Assembly: GCA_021738605.1 (NCBI GenBank)
Contig: JAIPBY010000051.1
Coordinates: 1 to 13,084 of the forward strand
Direction: 5' to 3'
Origin: Chitinophagaceae bacterium
Lineage (GTDB): Bacteria; Bacteroidota; Bacteroidia; Chitinophagales; Chitinophagaceae
Length of the DNA stretch: 13,084 nucleotides
Position numbers and translations under genes: made by a program. Under the pieces are notes generated by a model. It was not told the origin of the DNA, did not search any database, and was given only the letters and a program-made list of their open reading frames with translations. Numbering within the stretch: position 1 is the first letter of the stretch; the number at the start of each line of letters is the position of its first letter. Below are positions 1 through 7,427 of the stretch, piece by piece.

Positions 1-605
1 TCATTGGCTTTTACAAAGTACCGCACACCGCCCTGGTATTTCACTTCAATGGCATTGGCTGGCTTCACCTTGCCTTTGTACTCCCTCATCACCTTCACAT
101 TGTCATTGAACAACAGTGTGGCACTGATGATCACACCCAAACCCACTTGACCCAATACCTTGAACCATCCTGCCAACCCATCCTTATCTCCCTTCTTATA
201 ATTGACTCCCTGGCTTTGGGCCAAGCGTTTTGAACGAAGCTTCAGGTAGTCGTCCACGAATCCAACCAGGCCCAACCAAATGGTGCTCAACAACAAGAGT
301 TTGATGTAAACCTTGTCTAAGTTTGCGAACAACAATGTGGGTATCAGGATGCCTAATAAAATGATAAAACCACCCATGGTTGGAGTACCTTTCTTTTGCT
401 CCTCACCTTGTAAACCAAGCTCCCTGACAGATTCACCTACCTGCATTTTTTGAAGAAACAAAATGATATGCTTACCATAAACCATGGTAATGAAGAGGGA
501 AAGCAATACTGCCAACATTGCCCGGAATGTGATGAACTGGAAAATACCCATCCCCGGAAAACGGAGCTGCTCATCTATTAACCATTGATAAAGTTGATAA
601 AGCAT
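1..605 (-). CDS. mraY: Phospho-N-acetylmuramoyl-pentapeptide-transferase MraY (3' end outside window)
   Basis: MraY transfers phospho-MurNAc-pentapeptide from UDP to undecaprenyl phosphate in the inner membrane, making lipid I. Only the first 201 codons are present; the gene runs off the left edge. The start is the ATG at 605, giving an N-terminus MLYQLYQWLIDEQLRFPG and then FRAMLAVLLSLFITMVYGK, a first membrane segment. Family hallmarks follow: GESVRELG, KKGTPTMGG (the MraY signature) at about residues 68-76, and GFVDDYLKL with the conserved DD pair at about 120. After the DGLAGWFKV stretch comes a hydrophilic segment (VKVMREYKGKVKPANAIEV) that is an insertion relative to E. coli MraY and is usual in Bacteroidota. 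It starts 6 nt after the murE stop, so it belongs to the same transcript. Identity is certain; only the length is unknown. Confidence 0.96.
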   Translation of the reverse strand, partial: MLYQLYQWLIDEQLRFPGMGIFQFITFRAMLAVLLSLFITMVYGKHIILFLQKMQVGESVRELGLQGEEQKKGTPTMGGFIILLGILIPTLLFANLDKVYIKLLLLSTIWLGLVGFVDDYLKLRSKRLAQSQGVNYKKGDKDGLAGWFKVLGQVGLGVIISATLLFNDNVKVMREYKGKVKPANAIEVKYQGGVRYFVKAN

Positions 606-611
606 TTCTTC

Positions 612-2087
612 TTATTTGTCTAGTTCAGTAAATGTTCTCACCAATATTTCCTTGTCATCAAATGGAAATCTTTGTCCTTTGATTTCCTGGTATTTCTCAT
701 GGCCCTTTCCTGCTACAAGAATAATATCATCCTCCCTGGCCATCATCACGGCCGTGCGGATGGCTTCCTTCCTGTCTTCAATTACCAATACTTTTCTTTG
801 CAGCAAAGCATCCATCCCTTCAGCCATGTCTTTCAGTATCGCAGTAGGGTCCTCACTCCTGGGATTGTCAGCCGTGAATATTGCTCTTGTGCTGAATTCC
901 GCTGCAGCATTCCCCATCAGTTTTCGCTTTGACTTGTCACGGTCTCCACCGCATCCCACAACAGTAATGATTTGTTCACCACCCTTTAGGAATTTCTTGA
1001 TGGTTGTAAGCACGTTAAGCAGCGCATCTGGCGTATGGGCGTAATCCACAATACCAATGATCCTTTGCTTTGGTGAAACCATATAATCAAACCTTCCCTC
1101 TGCTCCAGTAAGGTTGCTCATGGTCTGCAGCACATCTAGTCGATCCTCTCCCAAACAAATGGCTGCTGCATAAACCGCCAGCAAATTGTATGCATTGAAC
1201 GCTCCGATCAAACGGAAATGAACGTCCTGCTCATTCACCAACATTTGCAATCCGGTGATGCTGTTGTCTACAATTCTTCCCTTAAAATCTGCAACAGACC
1301 GAAGACTGTAATAAAACTTGTCAGCATGGGTGTTCTGCAACATTACAGCCCCATTCCTATCGTCCATATTGGATATGGCAAACGCGGTGGATGAAAGGCC
1401 ATCGAAAAAATTCTTTTTCACCCTGATATACTCATCAAATGTTTTGTGATAATCCAGGTGATCATGGGTAATATTGGTAAAAATACCGCCTGCAAATTCA
1501 AGCCCTGCAATGCGTTGCTGGTGAATAGCATGACTGCTTACTTCCATGAAAGCATACCTGCACCCTGCATCCACCATGCGCTTCAACAAGATGTTCAGTG
1601 AAATTACATCGGGTGTTGTATGGGTGGAGGGTGATACCGTTTCACCAATCATGTTGTTCACTGTTGAGATCAGGCCACAGTTGGCATCCAATGCCATGAA
1701 CAATTTATACAAAAGGGTTGCCACGGTTGTCTTCCCGTTTGTTCCTGTTACCCCAACCAATTTCAAATGATGACTTGGTTCTCCGTGAAAAGCATGTGCC
1801 ATGATGCCTGCCGCTTTTGCACCATCATCTGTCTGAACATAATTCACACCAGGATGCAAGTTGACGGGAAGCGTTTCACACACGATGGCTATGGCACCGT
1901 TCTGAACAGCAGCATCGATGTATGCATGCCCGTCTTGGGCAACACCTTTGATGGCAATGAAGCAACTGCCCCGACCAACAAGCCTTGAATCAATCTGCAC
2001 ATCAGTGATGTGCAGGTCAGTGCGTCCGGTCAATGACCTGATCCTCACGGTATACAATATGTCTTGCAATAGCTTCATGTGCATCAT
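612..2087 (-). CDS. murE: UDP-MurNAc-L-Ala-D-Glu: meso-diaminopimelate ligase MurE
   Basis: This cytoplasmic ATP-dependent ligase adds the third residue of the peptidoglycan stem peptide. The 491-aa length is normal. The N-terminal UDP-substrate domain has DSRLVGRGSCFIAIKG (about 33-48), the central domain has the P-loop GVTGTNGKTT (112-121) and the EVSSHAI motif (182-188), and the C-terminal domain has DYAHTPDAL (348-356), GCGGDRDKSKR and GKGHE (460-464). The specificity motif is DNPR at 407-410, within DNPRSEDP. In this family DNPR marks meso-DAP rather than lysine, so a DAP-type, Gram-negative wall is inferred. The first ATG (2087) forms an ATGA overlap with the ftsI stop. Codons 2 and 4 are also ATG, and the fourth (at 2078) gives MKLLQDIL, which resembles common MurE starts, so the start is uncertain by three codons. 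Confidence 0.97.
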   Translation of the reverse strand: MMHMKLLQDILYTVRIRSLTGRTDLHITDVQIDSRLVGRGSCFIAIKGVAQDGHAYIDAAVQNGAIAIVCETLPVNLHPGVNYVQTDDGAKAAGIMAHAFHGEPSHHLKLVGVTGTNGKTTVATLLYKLFMALDANCGLISTVNNMIGETVSPSTHTTPDVISLNILLKRMVDAGCRYAFMEVSSHAIHQQRIAGLEFAGGIFTNITHDHLDYHKTFDEYIRVKKNFFDGLSSTAFAISNMDDRNGAVMLQNTHADKFYYSLRSVADFKGRIVDNSITGLQMLVNEQDVHFRLIGAFNAYNLLAVYAAAICLGEDRLDVLQTMSNLTGAEGRFDYMVSPKQRIIGIVDYAHTPDALLNVLTTIKKFLKGGEQIITVVGCGGDRDKSKRKLMGNAAAEFSTRAIFTADNPRSEDPTAILKDMAEGMDALLQRKVLVIEDRKEAIRTAVMMAREDDIILVAGKGHEKYQEIKGQRFPFDDKEILVRTFTELDK

Positions 2088-4222
2088 TCAATTGTACTGC
2101 CAAGATTCAAATAAACGGTTTGTCCTTTCACAACAGCCATCCCCGCTGGTATAGACTGCGATATAACTTTTCCTTTTCCAGTGGCAATCACCTGCAACTG
2201 CTGCCGCTCAAGCAATTCCAGGGCATCTTTCAAGCCAAATCCTTTGAGATCAGGCATACTTCCATGCTTGGTTGACCAGTTGCTGGCTGCCAGATTTTTT
2301 TCATTGTTCATCACCTTGCTCCATTCCCCTTTTTTTCCGGCATCAAGTATGGGTTTTCCAATTCCCTTGGCGATGGCCTTGAAATCATTTGAAGAGCCAT
2401 TCCACTCAGACTTGCTGCTGTCTGCATATGTTGGATGCTGGTAACTTGCATAGAGATCTGGATCAACGGTAAACAACTTGTTTGCGATCTCACTGAAAAC
2501 AGGTCCTGCAACCTGGGCGCCGTAGTACTTTTCAGCAAATGGTTTGTTCTTGATTACTACAATACAAGCGTATTTGGGATTTTTCGCAGGGAAATAACCT
2601 GCAAAAGAGGATTGATAAATATTATCGGAGTAGCCCTTGTTTCCATTGGCAACCTGCGCAGTTCCTGTTTTTCCAGCAAGGGTGTAAAAGCGATTAAGCA
2701 TACTCTTCCCCGTTCCTGACAATACAACTCCTTCCAAGCATGATTGAAGCTGCAACAAGGTTGACTTGCTGCAGATCGAATCGCGAAGAACTGTGGTTTT
2801 GAATTCCTGCACTACCTTACCATCTTTCATGATGGCATTGACCAGGAAGGGCTTCAGCAATTTTCCATTGTTAGCGACGGCATTGTACACCATCAGGGTC
2901 TGCAACGGACTGATGGAAATATTGTAGCCAAAGCTCATCCAAGGCAGTGCAACATCACTCCAGTTTCTTCCGCTTGGATTGGGGATGATGGAATTCGATT
3001 CACCCAGAAGGTTGATTCCAGATGACCTGTTGAGGTTCAATCGCTCAAGATGAGCTATGAATTTTTTTGGATTATTGTTGTAGTGTGTTACAGCAAGTTT
3101 GGCCATCCCAACATTTGAGCTCAACTCGAATGCCTGTTTATAGGTAACATTCGTATTGTTATGCTTTTCACTATCCTTTACAACCCTACCTCCAAAAGCC
3201 CAAATTCCCCCTTCAAGATTAACAGGACTGTTCATGTTGATGTACTGGTCTTCCATTGCTGCCAACATGGTTACCAGTTTGAATGTAGATCCTGGTTCTG
3301 AACGGGTGATGGCATAATTGTAGTCTTCCATGTAAGACCCGTCTTTCTGCCTTCCTAGGTTGGCAATGGCCTTGATCTTACCGGTCTTCACTTCCATTAC
3401 GATACAGGTTCCAGTGAGACATTCATTGGCCTCCAGCATTTTTAACAAAGCCTGCTCGGCCACATCCTGAATATTGATATCAATGGTGGTGATGATATCC
3501 TTTCCGTTTTCAGGCTCAATCTCTGAACCTTCAACGGGAACAAAAGCACCACCCGCAATCCTTCGCACCAACCGCTTTCCAGTAACCCCCTTGAGCAGGC
3601 TGTCATATGTTTTTTCCAGACCAACATTCTTAGTGACCAAATTACCCGTCGAGTCAAGATATTCCCTTGAAAGCCCGATTGTTCTGTTGGCAAGCAAGCC
3701 AAACGGAGCCATCCTTTTTTCTTTTTCAATAAATATGAATCCGTTCTTGTTCCTGTTGGACTTGATAAAACTGATGTTTCTCAGCAACTGGTACTGCTTG
3801 AAATCAATATTTTTTCTCAACAAATGGTAACGATCTTCCCTGTTAAAAATACCCATCAATTCATGCTTGTAGGCGCCAGGTGTACCTCCGCCAAGGATGG
3901 AGGAAAGATGAATGGACAAACTGTCAATGGCCTTTTTAAACCTCAAGCCATTTTTTTCCTGAACACCCTGAGAACCAAAATCAAGGTAAATATCAAAAAA
4001 AGGAATTGAGCTGCTCAGCATCCTTCCATCTTCACTGTATATTGTTCCCCGCTCCGCATCCATTTCCCTGTATTCAAGGTGCAGGCTATCACTCAATGAC
4101 TTCCAGTATCCCCCTTCAACCCTTTGGATGAACAACGCCTTTCCAAAAATGCAAATGCCCAATACAAGCATCAGCAAGTAGATCAGGTAACTACGCCATA
4201 ATATGTCTTTTTTTGTCTCCAA
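2084..4222 (-). CDS. ftsI: Septal peptidoglycan transpeptidase FtsI (class B PBP with C-terminal PASTA domain)
   Basis: This is the monofunctional D,D-transpeptidase that crosslinks septal peptidoglycan, anchored in the inner membrane with its catalytic domain in the periplasm. The 712 residues have one membrane segment (about 13-33), the PBP dimerisation region beginning with ERGTIYSEDGRMLS (57-70), and a transpeptidase domain with all three catalytic motifs: STFK (312-315, nucleophile S312), SSN (368-370) and KTG (518-520). A polar linker (about 590-653) leads to one PASTA domain (about 655-710, starting SMPDLKGFGLKDALELL). PASTA-bearing FtsI is usual in Bacteroidota but absent from E. coli FtsI. 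The start codon is TTG at 4222. No ATG lies between it and the in-frame ftsL stop 9 nt upstream, the next Met (residue 18) is inside the membrane helix, and the encoded METKKDILWR matches this group's usual N-terminus. The end overlaps murE by 4 nt (ATGA). Confidence 0.96.
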   Translation of the reverse strand: METKKDILWRSYLIYLLMLVLGICIFGKALFIQRVEGGYWKSLSDSLHLEYREMDAERGTIYSEDGRMLSSSIPFFDIYLDFGSQGVQEKNGLRFKKAIDSLSIHLSSILGGGTPGAYKHELMGIFNREDRYHLLRKNIDFKQYQLLRNISFIKSNRNKNGFIFIEKEKRMAPFGLLANRTIGLSREYLDSTGNLVTKNVGLEKTYDSLLKGVTGKRLVRRIAGGAFVPVEGSEIEPENGKDIITTIDINIQDVAEQALLKMLEANECLTGTCIVMEVKTGKIKAIANLGRQKDGSYMEDYNYAITRSEPGSTFKLVTMLAAMEDQYINMNSPVNLEGGIWAFGGRVVKDSEKHNNTNVTYKQAFELSSNVGMAKLAVTHYNNNPKKFIAHLERLNLNRSSGINLLGESNSIIPNPSGRNWSDVALPWMSFGYNISISPLQTLMVYNAVANNGKLLKPFLVNAIMKDGKVVQEFKTTVLRDSICSKSTLLQLQSCLEGVVLSGTGKSMLNRFYTLAGKTGTAQVANGNKGYSDNIYQSSFAGYFPAKNPKYACIVVIKNKPFAEKYYGAQVAGPVFSEIANKLFTVDPDLYASYQHPTYADSSKSEWNGSSNDFKAIAKGIGKPILDAGKKGEWSKVMNNEKNLAASNWSTKHGSMPDLKGFGLKDALELLERQQLQVIATGKGKVISQSIPAGMAVVKGQTVYLNLGSTIE

Positions 4223-4231
4223 TGCCTGGTT

Positions 4232-4591
4232 TTATTTAACCTCTTTTTTTATTGTTGAATCATTCAATGCAACCGGAGGCTCAAGAATTTCTTTTACTCC
4301 TGATACTGCTACTGATTTTACTACTTCAGATTGCTTGGTCATGAACATCCAATCTTTTCTCACCATCTTGAACTCATATTGCAAATCCTTCAATTCTTTT
4401 GTTGTTCTGTTGATATCCTTGATGGCCTTTTCCGCATGATGACCATTGTAGATATACGCAATAGCAAGGGCAGACAGGAAAAGGAAGAATGGCACATTTT
4501 TCACCAACCAAACCTGGTTGATAAAAAACCATTTGACATCATTCTTTTCAAGCGCCATGTTCTCTATTTTTTCTTCTTTTCTTTTGTTCAC
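4232..4591 (-). CDS. ftsL: FtsL-like bitopic cell division protein
   Basis: This is a small single-pass membrane protein of 119 residues. It has a charged cytoplasmic tail (about 1-30), one membrane helix (about 33-49, NVPFFLFLSALAIAYIY), and a periplasmic segment with a heptad-like pattern (HAEKAIKDINRTTKELKDLQYEFKMV split by charges, about 52-77). It ends in a basic and acidic tail. FtsL joins FtsB and FtsQ to activate FtsW-FtsI at the septum. The sequence is too divergent to recognise by motif alone, so the call rests on topology, size and position between rsmH and ftsI, where FtsL lies in most bacteria. The start is either GTG at 4591, which makes a GTGA overlap with the rsmH stop, or ATG at 4558 (MALEKND, 108 aa), which is preceded by a purine-rich stretch; I cannot decide. 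The stop is 9 nt before ftsI and in the same frame. Confidence 0.85.
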   Translation of the reverse strand: MNKRKEEKIENMALEKNDVKWFFINQVWLVKNVPFFLFLSALAIAYIYNGHHAEKAIKDINRTTKELKDLQYEFKMVRKDWMFMTKQSEVVKSVAVSGVKEILEPPVALNDSTIKKEVK

Positions 4592-5535
4592 TTCTTCACC
4601 CCAATTCTCAATCTTGCACTTCTCGATCTTGGATTTTTACTAACCTCTTCAGTAGAAGGCTCAATGGGCTTTCTGTTGAAGGGCTCAAAAGGTGTAGTTT
4701 TTCTTGTTCCATAAACAGGATCAGCCACCTGTGCATCTTCATCGCCCGATTTGAAAAACTGTTTCACTATCCTGTCTTCAAGGCTATGAAAGGTGATGAC
4801 AGACATCCCTCCTCCAGGCCTGATGAGTGATGCAGATTGAACCAGCAGATCTTTTAAGGCAGCTAACTCATCATTCACTGCAATCCTGAGCGACTGAAAA
4901 ACCTGGGCAAAATACTTGTTGGGATTCCCCTTGACAACTGGAGCGATAACTGCCTTTAGTTCATTGATTGTGCGGATCTGGCTTTTGCGACAATGTTCAG
5001 TCAAGAGCTGAGCAAGTGTTCTTGCATTGGTAACCTCGCCATATTCCTGAAAGACCAGCTGAAGCGATTCTGCAGATGACTGCTGAATGAAATCGGCAGC
5101 TGTTAAGGCAGCCGATTGATCCATACGCATGTCCAACGGTGCATCAAAACGAATAGAGAAGCCCCTGGATGGTTGATCAAACTGATGACTGCTCACGCCC
5201 AAATCTGCCAAAATACCGTCGACCTCAGTGACGCCATGGAGACGAAGAAAGCGGGTGAGGTGGCGAAAATTATGGGGAATGAAGACCAGGCGCGTATCAG
5301 CAGTAAGGTTGACCCGTGCATCTTCATCTTGATCAAATGCAAAAAGCCTGCCCTTTTCATTGAGCCTGGAAAGAATTTCCCTGGAGTGCCCACCACCGCC
5401 AAAAGTACAGTCCACGTAGGTCCCGGAAGGATTGATACCCAATCCATCGACGGCTTGCTTCAGCATTACAGGAACATGATAGGACTGCACTTCAGTTTCA
5501 GCTGCCCCATTCCTGTTTTGCTTATCCAATGCCAT
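4588..5535 (-). CDS. rsmH: 16S rRNA (cytosine-1402-N4)-methyltransferase RsmH
   Basis: RsmH (formerly MraW) uses S-adenosylmethionine to methylate N4 of C1402 in the decoding centre of 16S rRNA. The 315-aa protein is full length. HVPVML (20-25) opens the domain. The SAM-binding loop is DCTFGGGGHS (42-51), followed by AFDQDEDA (66-73), and then DLGVSSHQFD (111-120) and RGFSIRFDAPLDMRMD (124-139). A helical insert contains FQSLRIAVNDEL (213-224), and SVITFHSLEDRIVK (245-258) and the basic KNPRSRSARLR (300-310) close the protein, all standard for the family. It starts with ATG at 5535, 13 nt after the mraZ stop, and its own stop overlaps the start of the FtsL-like gene by 4 nt. This is the usual second gene of the dcw cluster. 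Confidence 0.97.
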   Translation of the reverse strand: MALDKQNRNGAAETEVQSYHVPVMLKQAVDGLGINPSGTYVDCTFGGGGHSREILSRLNEKGRLFAFDQDEDARVNLTADTRLVFIPHNFRHLTRFLRLHGVTEVDGILADLGVSSHQFDQPSRGFSIRFDAPLDMRMDQSAALTAADFIQQSSAESLQLVFQEYGEVTNARTLAQLLTEHCRKSQIRTINELKAVIAPVVKGNPNKYFAQVFQSLRIAVNDELAALKDLLVQSASLIRPGGGMSVITFHSLEDRIVKQFFKSGDEDAQVADPVYGTRKTTPFEPFNRKPIEPSTEEVSKNPRSRSARLRIGVKK

Positions 5536-5548
5536 CAGTTTCCGTTTT

Positions 5549-6007
5549 TCATGGTTGTACTTTCTTTGCCATCACTTCTGCAGCAAGACCGCTGAAGGAT
5601 TCGGGTGAAAAGTTTTCAAAGAACTGCTGATACTTATTTTTGTCCCAAATTTCCAGTTTGTCCATTGCCGAAACCAAAACAATATCCTTTTCCAGCCCCG
5701 CATGTTCCATCAGGCTCTTCGGCAACAATAATCTTCCAGCACCATCCACTTCAATCTGGGTAGCCCCATTCAAAAAATAACGCCTGAATTCTCTCACCTT
5801 GGGATCAAAATCGTTCAGGGCGCTGATATTTTCATAAATCGGCTTCCAGCTCTGCATTGGATAAACAGTGAGGCATTTCTCAAAGCCACGGTTGATCACA
5901 AAGACAGGTACTTCCCCATCCGGCAGCTGTTTTTTTATGCCTGCCGGCAGAAGAAACCTACCTTTGCTATCGAGGGTAGCCTCATATTCGCCTATGAATC
6001 CAATCAT
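5549..6007 (-). CDS. mraZ: Transcriptional regulator MraZ
   Basis: MraZ is a ring-forming DNA-binding protein that usually controls its own dcw operon by binding short direct repeats upstream. The 152 residues contain two SpoVT-AbrB folds, each marked by the conserved core: DSKGRFLLPAGIK (13-25) and DGAGRLLLPKSLM (88-100). The second is followed by LEIWDKNKYQQF, also typical. Length and domain duplication are normal. The ATG at 6007 is preceded by AAGG three bases upstream, a recognisable ribosome binding site. It is the first gene of the cluster, transcribed away from the QueA-like gene on the other strand. The upstream spacer contains a 10-bp-phased repeat that may be its operator. Whether it represses or activates here cannot be told from sequence. 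Confidence 0.96.
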   Translation of the reverse strand: MIGFIGEYEATLDSKGRFLLPAGIKKQLPDGEVPVFVINRGFEKCLTVYPMQSWKPIYENISALNDFDPKVREFRRYFLNGATQIEVDGAGRLLLPKSLMEHAGLEKDIVLVSAMDKLEIWDKNKYQQFFENFSPESFSGLAAEVMAKKVQP

Positions 6008-6027
6008 TTACCTTGGTTTAGAAGAAA

Positions 6028-6067
6028 ATAACATTTAATGACACAAATTAACACAATTTCCCACTTT
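6028..6067 (-). promoter_or_regulatory. Candidate MraZ operator: four 10-bp-phased repeats
   Basis: Read on the minus strand, four successive decamers are related: AAAGTGGGAA (6067-6058), ATTGTGTTAA (6057-6048), TTTGTGTCAT (6047-6038) and TAAATGTTAT (6037-6028). The shared core is (A/T)GTG or ATG at the same place in each decamer, with the first unit strongest and the last weakest. The block ends 20 nt before the mraZ ATG. Known MraZ sites are short direct repeats with about 10-bp phasing: TGGGN with 5-nt spacers in E. coli and AAAGTG(T/G) repeats in mollicutes. Unit 1 contains both AAAGTG and TGGGA. The assignment to MraZ is inference. Confidence 0.6.
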
Positions 6068-6170
6068 CATACACTGATTTGAGATTCTATATTTATGCAC
6101 AGCCAAAACCCAATACAGGCCTACATTACAGCCCATTTTCCCCATATTGATGTGGATATACTACAGGCAA

Positions 6171-6189
6171 ATGTGAATTACATGTGAAT
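6171..6189 (+). repeat. Direct repeat ATGTGAAT x2 before the QueA-like gene
   Basis: ATGTGAAT occurs exactly at 6171-6178 and 6182-6189, one 11-bp step apart, and a near copy ATGTGGAT lies at 6150-6157, 21 bp before the first. The roughly 10.5-bp phasing would put all three on the same face of the helix. The second copy ends two bases before the QueA-like start codon, so a bound protein would block translation or transcription start. The function is unknown and the copies are short enough to be chance. Confidence 0.3.
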
Positions 6190-6191
6190 AA

Positions 6192-7427
6192 ATGAAAAAT
6201 ACAGCATACATACCCCATGTTGAAATGGCAGCTTTCAACTATGACCTGCCCAGCAACCGCATCGCAATGACCCCCCTCGATAACCGGGATGCATCCAAAT
6301 TATTGGTCAGGAAAAACAAAAGCATCCAGCACAGCAGCTATCATCGCTTACCGGAATTTTTGCCCAGCAACAGTTTGTTGGTATTCAACAATACCCGGGT
6401 GATTGCAGCCAGGCTAAGGTTCAAAAAATCTACTGGTGGAGAAATTGAGATCTTTCTCCTTGAACCGGCAAATGGTGATTATGAATGTTTGAACGATCTT
6501 GAACAATCCACCTGGAAATGCCTGGTCGGGGGTGCAAAAAAATGGAAGAATGATGAACTGTTAAACGCATCCAACGATATACACAACAACAAGCTTCAAG
6601 CGCAATTGGTAAGCAAGAATGATAATCATTGCCTGATCAACTTCCAGTGGAGCAGCGGACTTCCCTTTGAAAAAATCATTTCGGAAACAGGTAAAATCCC
6701 ACTACCTCCCTATATCAAAAGGGAAGCCACCGAAGATGATCAACACCGCTACCAGACTGTATATGCAGCTCATGAAGGATCAGTAGCAGCACCTACCGCA
6801 GGCCTTCATTTCACAGAAACCCTGATCAATAACCTGACAGCGAAAGGAATACGGCATTCATTCGTCACGCTTCATGTTGGTGCAGGCACTTTCAAACCAG
6901 TGACAGCCGCCGTCATTGGAGAGCATGCCATGCATGAGGAATACTTTCAGGTAAAGATTGACCTCATCACCCAACTGGGGAATGCTGACAAAACAATTGT
7001 TTCAGTGGGCACAACTTCCCTCAGAACCCTTGAAAGCATTTACTGGATTGCAGTCAAAGCCATCAGGAACAGGAACAAAGGATTTTCATCCAATAACAAT
7101 CTTGGTCAATGGGAGCATTTGTCCTTATCAGAAGGAATTCTTCCCTCAAGGGCAGAGGCCTTTCAACAATTGAAGGAGTTGATGGTCAAACATGCTGTTG
7201 AAAGCATAGCAGGACATACCGGAATTTGCATTGCTCCAGGCTATGTGTACAAAGTAGCCAATGCGTTGATCACCAATTTTCATCAACCACAATCCACACT
7301 GCTGCTGATCATAGCCGCCATCATGGGTGATGAATGGAGATACATGTATACCAGCGCATTGGAAAACGAATACAGGTTTCTGAGTTATGGAGATGGATCA
7401 CTCCTTTTCATTGATGAGACACCATGA
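6192..7427 (+). CDS. QueA-like S-adenosylmethionine:tRNA ribosyltransferase-isomerase, long divergent form
   Basis: QueA transfers and isomerises the ribosyl group of S-adenosylmethionine onto preQ1 in tRNA, making epoxyqueuosine. Family blocks are clear: FNYDLPSNRIA (15-25), RDASKLLV (32-39), VFNNTRVIAARL (64-75), GKIPLPPYIKR (167-177), RYQTVYA (186-192), GSVAAPTAGLHFTE (196-209), FVTLHVGAGTFKPV (224-237), VGTTSLRTLES (272-282), APGYVYKV (348-355), LITNFHQPQSTLL (359-371) and YRFLSYGDG (394-402). The protein has 411 aa against about 340-360 for typical QueA. Much of the excess is a roughly 40-residue insertion between LES282 and the GHTGICI strand at 341. Several normally fixed positions differ (NFHLP to NFHQP, YGDAM to YGDGS, GAVAAPT to GSVAAPT). 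The family fold is certain. Whether it still performs the queuosine step is not, so I give no symbol. The start is the ATG at 6192, with no clear ribosome binding site. Confidence 0.85.
   Translation: MKNTAYIPHVEMAAFNYDLPSNRIAMTPLDNRDASKLLVRKNKSIQHSSYHRLPEFLPSNSLLVFNNTRVIAARLRFKKSTGGEIEIFLLEPANGDYECLNDLEQSTWKCLVGGAKKWKNDELLNASNDIHNNKLQAQLVSKNDNHCLINFQWSSGLPFEKIISETGKIPLPPYIKREATEDDQHRYQTVYAAHEGSVAAPTAGLHFTETLINNLTAKGIRHSFVTLHVGAGTFKPVTAAVIGEHAMHEEYFQVKIDLITQLGNADKTIVSVGTTSLRTLESIYWIAVKAIRNRNKGFSSNNNLGQWEHLSLSEGILPSRAEAFQQLKELMVKHAVESIAGHTGICIAPGYVYKVANALITNFHQPQSTLLLIIAAIMGDEWRYMYTSALENEYRFLSYGDGSLLFIDETP

Noticed and set aside
616..1044. 142-codon open frame on the plus strand, antisense to murE
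   Set aside because: It lies wholly inside murE, which is confirmed by motifs throughout; the antisense product is low-complexity, serine-rich and matches nothing.
5116..5595. 159-codon plus-strand open frame across rsmH and the end of mraZ
   Set aside because: Antisense to two well-supported genes, with no recognisable domain or ribosome binding site.
6048..6055. Possible mraZ -7 element TTAATTTG inside the phased repeat
   Set aside because: It differs from TAnnTTTG at one key position and no -33 element lies at the right distance; the mraZ promoter could not be placed.
6149..6158. DnaA-box-like ATATCCACA on the minus strand
   Set aside because: One mismatch to TTATCCACA, a single copy, and no dnaA, dnaN or A/T-rich unwinding region nearby, so it does not suggest an origin.
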